Shown piece after piece: positions 44,146-52,591 of a stretch of DNA of 64,000 nt (within the stretch, counting starts at the first letter, position 1; each line of letters begins with the position of its first letter). The notes under the pieces are model-generated. The model had not been told where the DNA came from, did not search any database, and saw only the letters and a program-made list of their open reading frames with translations. The stretch lies in NCBI GenBank assembly GCA_046295975.1, contig JBKBMG010000029.1, positions 1 through 64,000 of the forward strand, in the 5' to 3' direction. The position numbers and the translations under genes are program-made. The DNA comes from UBA2357 sp046295975 (GTDB taxonomy: Bacteria > Pseudomonadota > Gammaproteobacteria > Burkholderiales > Rhodocyclaceae).

Positions 44146-44345
44146 TGAGCGATGCCTTGTGCGTGGGCGTGTGCATGATCGACTGGGACACCGGGGTGTG
44201 CCTGGGCTGTGGCCGAACTTCCGAGGAGATTGCCGGCGTCCCGGTGGCCCCCGTGTCTGCCGACGAATCCGCCACCCAGGCCGCCAAGTGGTCGCCGCCG
44301 TTGCCGCCCAATGTGGCGTCCGAGGTTGGCGAAGGCTCGGAGTAA
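44142..44345 (+). CDS. DUF1289-like protein (second copy)
   Basis: 67 residues with the same CVGVCMIDWDTGVCLGCGRT cysteine spacing as the preceding gene but little other similarity. Overlap with the first copy (ATGA) indicates coupled translation, and the two probably work together or arose by tandem duplication. The end of the gene lies 8 nt before the GTG start of the MBL hydrolase. Confidence 0.75.
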   Translation: MMSDALCVGVCMIDWDTGVCLGCGRTSEEIAGVPVAPVSADESATQAAKWSPPLPPNVASEVGEGSE

Positions 44346-44352
44346 TGCGGCG

Positions 44353-45267
44353 GTGACGGGCCGACTCCCGGCTTCGGTCGGCGTACTCGAGCGCGGCTGG
44401 CTGTCTGCCAACAGCGTGGTGTTGTACGACGGCGCCGAGGCCACCGTGATCGACTCCGGCTATGTCAGCCATGCCGAGCAGACGCTGTCGCTGGTCACGG
44501 CGGCGCTGGCTGGCCGGCGTCTGGCGCGCCTGATCAACACCCATTCGCACTCCGACCACATCGGCGGCAACGCGGCCCTGGTGCGCCGCTTCGGCTGCCG
44601 CGTGGAAGTGCCGGTGGGCATGGCCGACATGGTGCGCGACTGGGACGAAGACGCCCTCCTGCTCACCCTTGCCGACCAGCGCGCCGAGCGCTTCTGCGCC
44701 GATGCGACGATTGCGCCGGGCGAGGTGGTGGCCATGGGCGAGCTGGAGTGGCAGGCACTCGCGGCGCCCGGCCACGCAATGGATGCGCTGGCGTTCCACA
44801 ACCCGGACAAGCGCATCCTGATCTCGGGCGATGCGCTCTGGCGCGACGGGTTCGGCATCCTGTTCGCCGACGTGTTCGGTACGGGAGATGGTCTGGGCGA
44901 GGCCCGCCGCACCCTGGAGGCGATCGCGCGTCTGCCGGTGGAGGTGGTGATTCCCGGTCATGGGGCGGCGTTCGTCGAGGTGGATGACGCCCTGGCCCGC
45001 GCCTTCGCCCGGCTGGCCGCCTTCGAGGCCGATGGGGGGCGGATTGCGCGCAACGCGATCCGGGCCTGTATTACCTTCACGCTGCTCGATCGCCAGCGCA
45101 TGAGTCTCGAAGCACTGACGGAACATCTGGCAGGGGTGCCACTCTATCGGGAGGCGAACCAACGCTTCCTGGGTCTGGCGCCCGACCGCCTCGCCGAATG
45201 GCTGGTGACCGAACTGGAGCGTGCGGGTGTGGCCCGCCGCGAGGCGGACGCGCTGGTGGCGGTCTGA
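44353..45267 (+). CDS. Metallo-beta-lactamase-fold hydrolase
   Basis: 304 residues from a GTG at 44353, chosen because the 48 in-frame codons before it are low-complexity and overlap the second DUF1289 gene; GGAG lies 12 nt upstream. Metal motif THSHSDHIGG (about 60-70), later GHAMDALAFHN, SGDALW and IPGHGAAF complete the MBL set. The C-terminal part (about 230-300) looks like a helical domain. Substrate unknown. It follows the DUF1289 genes and precedes rapZ. Confidence 0.85.
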   Translation: MTGRLPASVGVLERGWLSANSVVLYDGAEATVIDSGYVSHAEQTLSLVTAALAGRRLARLINTHSHSDHIGGNAALVRRFGCRVEVPVGMADMVRDWDEDALLLTLADQRAERFCADATIAPGEVVAMGELEWQALAAPGHAMDALAFHNPDKRILISGDALWRDGFGILFADVFGTGDGLGEARRTLEAIARLPVEVVIPGHGAAFVEVDDALARAFARLAAFEADGGRIARNAIRACITFTLLDRQRMSLEALTEHLAGVPLYREANQRFLGLAPDRLAEWLVTELERAGVARREADALVAV

Positions 45268-45363
45268 ACCGGTGTCACCCTACTGCGGGCGACCGCAGCG
45301 GGGTTGGTCTGGAAGCTGTCATCTCGCTGGTCCATAATCTGGCGGTTTCGCGGAGGCCATTCA

Positions 45364-46269
45364 ATGCAGGTCGTACTGATCAGCGGACTGTCCGGGTCCG
45401 GTAAGAGCATCGCCCTCAACGTGCTCGAGGACGCGAGCTATTACATCGTCGACAACCTGCCGGCCACGCTGCTGCCCCAGCTCATCGAGCATTTGCGCAA
45501 CAACGGCTACGAGCGCGTGGCGGTGGCGGTGGACGTGCGCTCCGGCGCCTGTCTGGCGGCCCTGCCGCAGCAGATCGCCATGCTGCGCGCGCAGGCGGTT
45601 GACCTGCGCATCGTGTTCCTGACCGCGCGCGACGACACCTTGATCGCGCGTTTTTCCGAAACCCGCCGCCGCCATCCGCTGGCCAGCGACCAGGTGTCGC
45701 TGGAAGAGGCGATCCAGCAGGAACGCGACGCCCTTGCGGTGATCGCCGAACAGGGGCACCACATCGACACCAGCGACCTGCACCCCAACAGCCTGCGCGC
45801 GTGGGTCAAGGAGTTCCTGCAGCTCGACCCGACCGAGGGCTTGACGCTGATGTTCCAGTCCTTCGGCTTCAAGTACGGCATTCCGCTCGACGCCGACCTG
45901 GTGTTCGACGTGCGTTGCCTGCCCAACCCTTACTACGACCCGCAACTCCGGCCCCTGACCGGGCGCGACCAGCCGGTGGTCGACTTTCTCGAAGCGCAGG
46001 ATGAGGTTGGCCTGATGATCGAAGACATCGGCCACTTCATCGCCACTTGGTTGCCGCGCTACATGCGCGACAACCGCAGCTATCTGACGGTGGCGATTGG
46101 CTGTACCGGCGGCCAGCACCGCTCGGTATACATCTCCGAACGGCTGGCGGCGCGCTTTCGTGATCAGGTTAGGGTGCTGGTGCGGCACCGTTCGGCGGTG
46201 CGGCGCAGCTCCGATCACGAACCCAGCGGCGGCGGGCGCAGTGGCGCAGGCGGAGACGCCCGGGGGTGA
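45364..46269 (+). CDS. rapZ: RNase adapter RapZ
   Basis: 301-residue P-loop protein. Walker A GLSGSGKS is at residues 8-15, and the family's C-terminal domain contains MFQSFGFKYGIPLDADLVFDVRCLPNPYY and IGCTGGQHRSVYISE. In E. coli RapZ delivers the sRNA GlmZ to RNase E and so regulates glucosamine-6-phosphate synthase. GGAGG lies 9 nt before the ATG at 45364. A serine/glycine-rich tail of about 25 residues extends past the usual end. Confidence 0.95.
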   Translation: MQVVLISGLSGSGKSIALNVLEDASYYIVDNLPATLLPQLIEHLRNNGYERVAVAVDVRSGACLAALPQQIAMLRAQAVDLRIVFLTARDDTLIARFSETRRRHPLASDQVSLEEAIQQERDALAVIAEQGHHIDTSDLHPNSLRAWVKEFLQLDPTEGLTLMFQSFGFKYGIPLDADLVFDVRCLPNPYYDPQLRPLTGRDQPVVDFLEAQDEVGLMIEDIGHFIATWLPRYMRDNRSYLTVAIGCTGGQHRSVYISERLAARFRDQVRVLVRHRSAVRRSSDHEPSGGGRSGAGGDARG

Positions 46270-46652
46270 CGCGCTGGCGAGAATGGCTGTCGCTGTTGCG
46301 ACCGGGCGATGCCCTGGTGGTGAGCGCCGCGCTGGTGTTCTGTGTGATGTCCTCGCTGGCACTGTGGCGTGGTGGCGCGCCGGACAAGGCCATCGTGCGC
46401 GCGGGCGGTCAGGTGGTGGCCGAGGTGGGCCTGTCGCGTGCCCAGGTGGTGGAGGTGAGCGGCCCGCTCGGCACCACTCGCATCGAAATCGAGCCCGGGC
46501 GCGCGCGCGTGGCCTCCGATCCCAGTCCCCGTCAGTACTGCGTGTTGCAGGGCTGGCTGACACGGTCCGGCGCGGTCGCGATCTGTGCGCCCAATGAGGT
46601 CAGCCTGAGCCTGGCCGGCGGTGCTTCCGAATATGACTCCCTCAACTATTGA
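46266..46652 (+). CDS. NusG domain II-containing protein
   Basis: 128 residues starting with GTG at 46266, overlapping the rapZ stop by 4 nt. Residues about 14-36 are a membrane helix. The rest (about 45-128) matches the NusG domain II beta barrel, with VSGPLGTTRIEIEPGRARVASDPSP and the CVLQGWLTRSGAVAICAPN stretch typical of this exported form. Such genes pair with the Gx transporter encoded next, as here. Their role is not established; a link to flavin or quinone-related redox systems is proposed in the family. Confidence 0.85.
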   Translation: MTRWREWLSLLRPGDALVVSAALVFCVMSSLALWRGGAPDKAIVRAGGQVVAEVGLSRAQVVEVSGPLGTTRIEIEPGRARVASDPSPRQYCVLQGWLTRSGAVAICAPNEVSLSLAGGASEYDSLNY

Positions 46653-47184
46653 GATCCGGCCCGACGCCGACGACGTGCGGATCAGCCGTCTGGCGGCCGC
46701 GGCGATCGCGCTGTCGGTGGCCGAGGCCGCCATCCCCATGCCGCTGCCCGGCGTCAAGCCCGGGCTGGCCAACATCGTCATCCTGATCGTGCTGCTGCGC
46801 TGGGGCTGGCGTGATGCCACCTGGGTGGCTTTGCTGCGGGTGTTCGCCGGCAGCCTGTTGCTGGGCCAGTTCTTTGCCCCGGGCTTCTTCCTGAGCCTGG
46901 CCGGCTCGCTCGCCAGCCTGGTGGTGCTGGGGCTGACGGTCCATCTGCCGGCGCGCTGGTTCGGACCGGTGACGCTCAGCGTGTTCGCCGCGTTTGCCCA
47001 TATAGGCGGGCAACTGGTGCTCGCGAGGCTGTGGCTGGTGCCGCACGACGGCGTGTTCTACCTGGTGCCGGTGTTCGCTGCCGCCGCAACCTTGTTTGGT
47101 GTGATCAACGGATTGGTGGCGGCGCGTTTGCTGCGCGATTGGCCCGAACCCGAACCCGAGCCCGTGGTGCGCGACGCACGCTGA
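46633..47184 (+). CDS. Gx transporter family protein
   Basis: 183 residues with about five membrane segments; the family is annotated both as 'Gx transporter' and as heptaprenyl diphosphate synthase component I. The glycine-rich stretch PGVKPGLANIVILIVLLRWG, ARVFAGSLLLGQFF-like LLRVFAGSLLLGQFFAPGFF and LGVINGLVAARL-like sequence are seen. The ATG at 46633 overlaps the end of the NusG-II gene by 20 nt. It is probably a membrane component acting with that protein; the substrate is not known. Confidence 0.8.
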   Translation: MTPSTIEIRPDADDVRISRLAAAAIALSVAEAAIPMPLPGVKPGLANIVILIVLLRWGWRDATWVALLRVFAGSLLLGQFFAPGFFLSLAGSLASLVVLGLTVHLPARWFGPVTLSVFAAFAHIGGQLVLARLWLVPHDGVFYLVPVFAAAATLFGVINGLVAARLLRDWPEPEPEPVVRDAR

Positions 47185-47265
47185 AGCCCACGGAACGCCT
47201 TCGCCGGCGCGCGCGTCCAAGCGCGACGACGGGTGTCGAGCGCGCGTGATGAGCGGAGGCGGACG

Positions 47266-47940
47266 ATGAAGCGCCATACTTGGGCAGCGGGCATCAAGGT
47301 GGGGTTGCGGGAGCAAGGTCATTGGCTGCGGCGGTTTTCCGGGCGCTTGCCCGGCAGGGGTTTGGCCGTGTTGCTGACGTTGGTGTTGGCGTGGCCGGCT
47401 ACCCCCGGCGCTGCGGCCGGTGGCGCGGCGGAAGCGGCCCTGCTGGCGCAGCTACGCGAAGGCGGCCATGTGCTGCTCGTCCGCCACGCCGCCACGGTGC
47501 CCGGCACCGGCGATCCGCCGGGGTTCCGTCTGGATGACTGTGCCACCCAGCGCAATCTGTCCGACGCCGGGCGCGCCGAGGCCCGCCGCCTGGGCGAGCA
47601 TCTGCGCGCAGCCGGCATCCCCGTCGCCGAAGTGCGCAGCAGTGCCTGGTGCCGCAGCCTGGACACGGTCCGGCTGGCGTTCGAGCCTGACCTGACCGTG
47701 CAGCACTGGGCGCCGCTGGACTCCTTCTTTCGTGGCCAAGGCGACGCTGATTCGCAAACCCGGGCCGCGCGCACGGAGGCCGCCCGCGTACCGGGCGACG
47801 CCAACTGGGTGTGGGTGACGCATCAGGTGAACATCACCGCCTTGACCGGGATTCACCCTGCCATGGGCGAGGTGGTGGTGGTCAGGCCCGCCGTGGCCGG
47901 CGATGGCGTGACCGTGGTGGGGCGCTGGCGGCCCGGCTGA
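47266..47940 (+). CDS. Histidine phosphatase superfamily protein, exported
   Basis: 224 residues. After a basic N-terminus and a hydrophobic segment (about 34-50, ending AAA) comes the histidine phosphatase motif LVRHAATVPGTGDPP, with the phospho-accepting H in RHA, then RSSAWCRSLDTVRLAF and a second catalytic histidine in WVTHQVNITALTG. It fits the periplasmic phosphoglycerate-mutase-like group acting on phosphate esters of unknown identity. GGAGG precedes the ATG at 47266. Confidence 0.8.
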   Translation: MKRHTWAAGIKVGLREQGHWLRRFSGRLPGRGLAVLLTLVLAWPATPGAAAGGAAEAALLAQLREGGHVLLVRHAATVPGTGDPPGFRLDDCATQRNLSDAGRAEARRLGEHLRAAGIPVAEVRSSAWCRSLDTVRLAFEPDLTVQHWAPLDSFFRGQGDADSQTRAARTEAARVPGDANWVWVTHQVNITALTGIHPAMGEVVVVRPAVAGDGVTVVGRWRPG

Positions 47941-48000
47941 GCGGCGGCAAGCGCTGCACCCTTTCCGGCCAATGACCAACGCAAGTCTGCGCGAAGGCGC

Positions 48001-48267
48001 TCAGCCGTCTCCGTCGGAACGCTTGCCTTCCAGCTCCTGGCGCAGGTGCACGCCCTTGCGGCGTTGCTCGACCAGGATCTGCAGCTTGAGTGCGAGGCCG
48101 GCCCGCCGTTCGGCGTCGTCCTCCTTTTCCAGGGCGTGTTCCAGATCCTTCTGCTGCTTCTTCATTTCCTTCAGCAGGGTTTTGAGCTTGTCGCGCTTGT
48201 CACGCTGGCGGCGGCGATCGGAGGAGAAGAACTCCGCCAGCTTGGCGGTGAGTTTGGCGAACTTCAT
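48001..48267 (-). CDS. Small charged coiled-coil protein
   Basis: 88 residues, rich in K, E and R with heptad-like leucines (KLKTLLKEMKKQQKDLEHAL), predicted to be one long helix or coiled coil. Its ATG overlaps the stop of the Na/Pi transporter gene by 4 nt (ATGA), so it may be an accessory of that transporter. No family recognised. It is convergent with the histidine phosphatase gene. Confidence 0.7.
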   Translation of the reverse strand: MKFAKLTAKLAEFFSSDRRRQRDKRDKLKTLLKEMKKQQKDLEHALEKEDDAERRAGLALKLQILVEQRRKGVHLRQELEGKRSDGDG

Positions 48268-50096
48268 GGCTGGCTGGCCTCATGCGTCCGGAGGGCGGCG
48301 GCCTCGCCGGTGCCGACCACGCTCTTCAATTCCTGCCGGTCCAGTTGCAGGCGGGCCTCGATCTCATGCATGACCGGTTCGAACGGCGCGCAGATCACCC
48401 GCGCCATCTGCAGCAGGTTGCTGGCGATATCGTAGGCATAGGCGCTGTCGTTCATCAGCGAGGTGGCGGCCTCCACGCTGATGCGGCGGTCGCGGATGAG
48501 CTGGTCCAGGTGGCCATTGGCGACGATGTCGTGTTCTTCCATGCGCGCGCGCAACACATCGAGCGTGAGGGTGACGTTGCCGCCGGGATCACCGGCGAGT
48601 TGGTGCAGTTCGTGCAGCATCAGTGCGAGTTGCTGGCGGATCGCAACGTATTCCTTGCGCAGATACGGATTGGGCGAGGCGAGGTGGTGGGCGAGGTTCT
48701 TCTGCAGATGCTTGAGGTCCTTCAGCGCCTCCAGCAGATCCTGGCTCGCGCCTCGCAGCATGAAGGCCTGGCGCGACTGTGGCCCGTCGGTCTGCAGGCG
48801 GGCGAGAAAATCGAGAATGGTGCCGTGCAAGGGTTTGACGCGCCGCAGATAGTAGTCGTCCACATCGATGGCGCGGACGCGCTCCGGGGCGTTGGCGAGT
48901 AGTTCGAGGTCCTCGCCCTTGCGCAGGCGCGCCGGGTCGGCGTGCAGCACCAGGGCCATCACGTCGAAGACGTTGCCGAACAGATGCAGCAACTCCCTGC
49001 GCGCCGCTTCGAGGCCCGCATCGGGCATCTGGATCATGGTCTCGTTGATGAACTGAGGGGCAACCACGGTACGCGGCCGAGGTTTCAGCCAGGTTTCGAG
49101 CGCGTGCACCAGGCGCGGCGTGGCCGGCAGCATGATGAGAATGCCGGTGAGGTTGAACAGGGTATGGAACAGCGCCAGCTTGAGGGTGTGGTCGTCGCCG
49201 GCGATACCCAGCCAGTCACTGCCCGTCTCGACCGCGGCGACGAACTGGTTGATGAAGGTGAGCGCCACCAGTCCGGTGACGGCATTGAACACCAGGTGGG
49301 CGGCCGCCAAGCGGCGCCCCTCGATGTTGGCACTGATGGCGCCGATGACGGCGGTGATGGTGGTGCCGACGTTGGCGCCTATGGACAGGGCCAGCGCATT
49401 CTCGTAGCTGATCTGCTGGGCGGCGAGGGCGGTGATGGTGAGTACCAGGGTGGCGTGGCTGGACTGCATCACCACGGTGGCGGCGATCCCGATCAAGGTG
49501 TAGAGCAGCAGCCCCTTGACGCCGCCGACGGCGTACTCGGCGAGATCAATGGTGTCCTTGAAGGCTTCGAAACCGTCCTTCATGAAGTGGATGCCGAGGA
49601 ACAGGAAGCCCAGGCCGGCGAGCACGTACCCGGCACCCTTGAGCAGCTTGGATCGATTGAAGATCAGGATCACGCCAAAGGTGATCATCGGCAGCGCGTA
49701 GGCGGCGATGTCCACCTTCAGGCCAAAGCCGGCAATCAGCCAGGCGCCGGTGGTGGTGCCGAGATTGGCGCCGAAGATGATGCCTATGCCCTGGGCCAGG
49801 CCGATCAGCCCGGCGCTGAGAAAGGAGATGGTGATCACCGACACCAGCGAGCTCGACTGCATTACGGTTGTGGCGACGATGCCGAAGGCGAAGCTCTTCC
49901 ACAGTCGGTCGGTGGTGCGTTGCAGGATGCGCTCCAGCGTGCCGCCGGTAAAGGCCTTGAAGCCCTCCTCCAGCGACATCATGCCGAACAGGAAGATCGC
50001 CACGCCGGCGGCGATTTCCTTGAAGTTGGGGCTGGTCCAGAATCCGTAGCCGAGCAGCAGGAAGGCGCTGGCGAGCGCGGCGTGGCGGAACTGCAT
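48264..50096 (-). CDS. Na+/phosphate cotransporter family protein with PhoU-like domain
   Basis: 610 residues. The membrane part (about 1-330) holds two inverted repeats of the Na/Pi-II family, each with a QSS motif: VMQSSSLVSVITI and VMQSSHATLVLTI, and GANLGTTTGAW / GANVGTTITAVIG. The C-terminal part (about 350-590) is a PhoU-like helical domain. It probably carries phosphate with sodium, as an exporter or low-affinity importer. Its start shares 1 nt with the stop of the HerA-like ATPase gene (TGATG), and the coiled-coil gene overlaps its end. Confidence 0.9.
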   Translation of the reverse strand: MQFRHAALASAFLLLGYGFWTSPNFKEIAAGVAIFLFGMMSLEEGFKAFTGGTLERILQRTTDRLWKSFAFGIVATTVMQSSSLVSVITISFLSAGLIGLAQGIGIIFGANLGTTTGAWLIAGFGLKVDIAAYALPMITFGVILIFNRSKLLKGAGYVLAGLGFLFLGIHFMKDGFEAFKDTIDLAEYAVGGVKGLLLYTLIGIAATVVMQSSHATLVLTITALAAQQISYENALALSIGANVGTTITAVIGAISANIEGRRLAAAHLVFNAVTGLVALTFINQFVAAVETGSDWLGIAGDDHTLKLALFHTLFNLTGILIMLPATPRLVHALETWLKPRPRTVVAPQFINETMIQMPDAGLEAARRELLHLFGNVFDVMALVLHADPARLRKGEDLELLANAPERVRAIDVDDYYLRRVKPLHGTILDFLARLQTDGPQSRQAFMLRGASQDLLEALKDLKHLQKNLAHHLASPNPYLRKEYVAIRQQLALMLHELHQLAGDPGGNVTLTLDVLRARMEEHDIVANGHLDQLIRDRRISVEAATSLMNDSAYAYDIASNLLQMARVICAPFEPVMHEIEARLQLDRQELKSVVGTGEAAALRTHEASQP

Positions 50097-51652
50097 CAGC
50101 GCTTGCTGGTGCCGCCGAGCAAGGAACCGAGCAGGCCGCGCGCGATCTGCCGGCCGATGGAACTGCCTATGGTGCGCGTCACGGTCTTGGCCGCGGTCTG
50201 CACCAGGCCGTCGCGACGGCCGCCGCGCGGACCGGTGGAACCGAACAGCAGATCGGAGACCGGATTGGGCGCGGCGGATTGGGCCGGCTGGCTGCGCGCG
50301 CCACGTTCGGCGTCGCGGGCAGCCTGGGCCTCGGCCTTTTCACGGGCGTCCTCGGCGGCGCGGGCGGCGGCGGTCTCGGCCTGGGCGCGCAGCATTTCGT
50401 AAGCGGACTCACGGTCGACCGCCTGTTCGTAATGACCATAGAGCAGCGAGCCGCGCACCACCGCCTGGCGCTCCTGCGCGGTGAGCGGCCCCAGCCGCGA
50501 CCCCGGGGCGATGACGAAGGCGCGCTCGACGACTTCCGGCCGCCCCTTGTCGTCCAGGAAGGACACCAGTGCTTCGCCCACGCCCAACTCGGTAATGGCT
50601 TCGGCGGCACTGAACGAGGGGTTGGCGCGCAGGGTGTCGGCGGCGGTCTTGACCGCCCGCTGGTCGCGCGGGGTGAAGGCGCGCAGCGCATGCTGCACGC
50701 GGTTGCCGAGCTGGCCGAGGACGCTGTCGGGCACGTCGAGCGGGCTCTGGGTGACGAAGTACACGCCCACGCCCTTGGAGCGGATAAGCCGTACCACCTG
50801 CTCGACCTTGTCCACCAGCGCCTTGGGGGCGTCGTTGAACAACAGGTGGGCTTCGTCGAAGAAGAACACCAGTCGGGGCTTGTCCGGATCGCCGATCTCG
50901 GGCAACTGCTCGAACAGCTCGGACAGCATCCACAGCAGGAAGGTGGAGTACAGGCGCGGCGAGTGGAAAAGCTTCTCGGCCGCGAGTACGTTGATCACGC
51001 CGTGGCCGTCTGCGTCGGTCTGCATCAGGTCGGCCAGGTCCAGCATGGGTTCGCCGAAGAAGTGCTCGGCGCCGTCCTGTTCCAGCGTCAGCAGGCCGCG
51101 CTGGATCGCACCGATGGAGGCGGCGGAGACGTTGCCGTACTCGGTGGTGAAGCGCCTGGCGTTCTCGCCGACGAACTGCACCATGGCGCGCAAATCCTTC
51201 AGGTCGAGCAGCAGCAGGCCGTTGTCGTCGGCGATCTTGAACACCAGTTGCAGCACGCCGGACTGGGTGTCGTTGAGGTTGAGCAGGCGTGCCAGCAGCA
51301 GCGGCCCCATGTCCGAGATCGTGGCCCGCACCGGATGGCCGAGTTCGCCATAGACGTCCCAGAACACCACGCTGTTGGCGCGCGCGTCGAAGTGATCGAT
51401 GCCGATGGCGGCAAGCCGCTGCATCAGCCGTTCCGACGCCGTTCCCGCTGCCGCCACGCCCGACAGATCGCCCTTGATGTCGGCAACGAACACCGGTACG
51501 CCCGCCTGGGCGAAGGACTCGGCCATCTTCTGCAGCGTCACCGTCTTGCCGGTGCCGGTGGCGCCGGTGATCAGGCCGTGGCGGTTGGCCAGGCGGGGCA
51601 GCAGATGCAGTTCCTTGTCCTGGGTCTTGGCGATCAGCATGGGTTGGCTCAT
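50096..51652 (-). CDS. HerA-like ATPase (DUF853 family)
   Basis: 518 residues. Walker A GATGTGKT (about 30-37), VFVADIKGDLSG, an acidic Walker B LVFFFDEAHLLF and a VYFVTQSPLDVPDSV motif follow, as in DUF853/YjgR proteins related to HerA and VirB4-type ATPases. The last 120 residues are Ala/Arg/Glu-rich. Proposed roles are in DNA or peptide handling, not established. The ATG at 51652 starts MSQPMLIAKT, a usual beginning for this family; upstream in-frame codons are excluded. Coupled to the Na/Pi transporter gene. Confidence 0.88.
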   Translation of the reverse strand: MSQPMLIAKTQDKELHLLPRLANRHGLITGATGTGKTVTLQKMAESFAQAGVPVFVADIKGDLSGVAAAGTASERLMQRLAAIGIDHFDARANSVVFWDVYGELGHPVRATISDMGPLLLARLLNLNDTQSGVLQLVFKIADDNGLLLLDLKDLRAMVQFVGENARRFTTEYGNVSAASIGAIQRGLLTLEQDGAEHFFGEPMLDLADLMQTDADGHGVINVLAAEKLFHSPRLYSTFLLWMLSELFEQLPEIGDPDKPRLVFFFDEAHLLFNDAPKALVDKVEQVVRLIRSKGVGVYFVTQSPLDVPDSVLGQLGNRVQHALRAFTPRDQRAVKTAADTLRANPSFSAAEAITELGVGEALVSFLDDKGRPEVVERAFVIAPGSRLGPLTAQERQAVVRGSLLYGHYEQAVDRESAYEMLRAQAETAAARAAEDAREKAEAQAARDAERGARSQPAQSAAPNPVSDLLFGSTGPRGGRRDGLVQTAAKTVTRTIGSSIGRQIARGLLGSLLGGTSKR

Positions 51653-51713
51653 GGCGTGGATTCCGGCGCGGGTGGCAAAGATCGCGAGTGTACTGCGCGC
51701 GTGAGCGCTTGGA

Positions 51714-52358
51714 TCAACGTCCGTGGGCGAAGTCACAGACCGACACACAGCGCTCGTAGGGTGTGCGGCAGGTCGTGCAGTCCACTCCGCCACAGCTACG
51801 CCGCTGGCAACTCAGCAAGGTGTCGCCGCAGGCGCGGGCGCAGCTGTTCCAGGCGTCCTGGCCGGGCAGGGGGGCGATGAGCGAGGGGTGGGCGCGGGCG
51901 TCGGCCAGACATCCGGGCAGATCGATGGCGCGCGGCGGGCCGACTTCGCGCCAGTCGTCCGGGGTGATCGGCAATTCGGCCTGGAGCGAGGCGACCTCGG
52001 TGGTGGCGAGCAGGCCGGAACGCAGCAGGGTTTCCAGCGCCTGGCAGTCGGCGCGGCGATCCGCGTCGGGGGTGCGCAGTACGGTTGCCGCCCGGGCGTG
52101 GGCGCATTCATGGGCGTACAGGAACAGCCGCGCCCGCTCGGTCAGGCCGGGTGCTCGCGCAGGGTTGTAGCGAATCACCGGACGGGCATGCTCCAGCCGA
52201 CGCTCGAAAGCGGTGGCGAGGCGGTCGTCGAGCATGCTGGCGACCGGTTCGCCGTCGCCGCCGATGCAGCCGTGATAGGTGGTGACCGACTGGGCCTGCG
52301 CCGGCAGCGGCTGGAACAGCGCGGCGAGCATGAAAGCGAACAGAACGACGAACGGCAT
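51714..52358 (-). CDS. Exported protein with HExxH motif
   Basis: 214 residues. A signal peptide is seen at residues 1-22 (FMLAALFQPLPAQA, cleaved at AQAQ). An HECAH motif (HExxH) around residues 83-87 could bind zinc as in a metallopeptidase; the other zinc ligand was not located. The C-terminal part is cysteine-rich (about 10 Cys in 40 residues, with SCARACGDTLLSCQ and CTTCRTPYERCVSVC), pointing to disulfides in the periplasm. Unknown family. It lies 61 bp upstream of the HerA-like gene on the same strand. Confidence 0.65.
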   Translation of the reverse strand: MPFVVLFAFMLAALFQPLPAQAQSVTTYHGCIGGDGEPVASMLDDRLATAFERRLEHARPVIRYNPARAPGLTERARLFLYAHECAHARAATVLRTPDADRRADCQALETLLRSGLLATTEVASLQAELPITPDDWREVGPPRAIDLPGCLADARAHPSLIAPLPGQDAWNSCARACGDTLLSCQRRSCGGVDCTTCRTPYERCVSVCDFAHGR

Positions 52359-52548
52359 GCGGGACTCCGGTCGATGCGGAAGGAATGGTGCGGACGGCAG
52401 CGGGATGTGTGCCGTTCATGATAGGCGAGAATGGCCGAGACCGGTAACGCAGCTGCGCTGCCGCACCGCCCGACGGGCGTCGTATGTGGCACCGCGCGTG
52501 GCGTCACTCGTGCGCGGTGGGCGCCTGCCCCGGCCAACGGGGCGGGAG

Positions 52549-52554
52549 TATAAT
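52549..52554 (+). promoter_or_regulatory. -10 box of yebC
   Basis: A perfect TATAAT 37 bp before the yebC ATG; -35 (CTGCCC at 52525-52530, 18-bp spacer) is weak. Confidence 0.55.
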
Positions 52555-52591
52555 GCGCACTTTTTCAATCGCGCAGTACGTCGAGGTTCTT

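Noticed and set aside
48942..50402. Open frame of 486 codons on the + strand
   Set aside because: It is antisense to the Na/Pi transporter and the HerA-like gene; rich in G, D, H, Q and without any motif.
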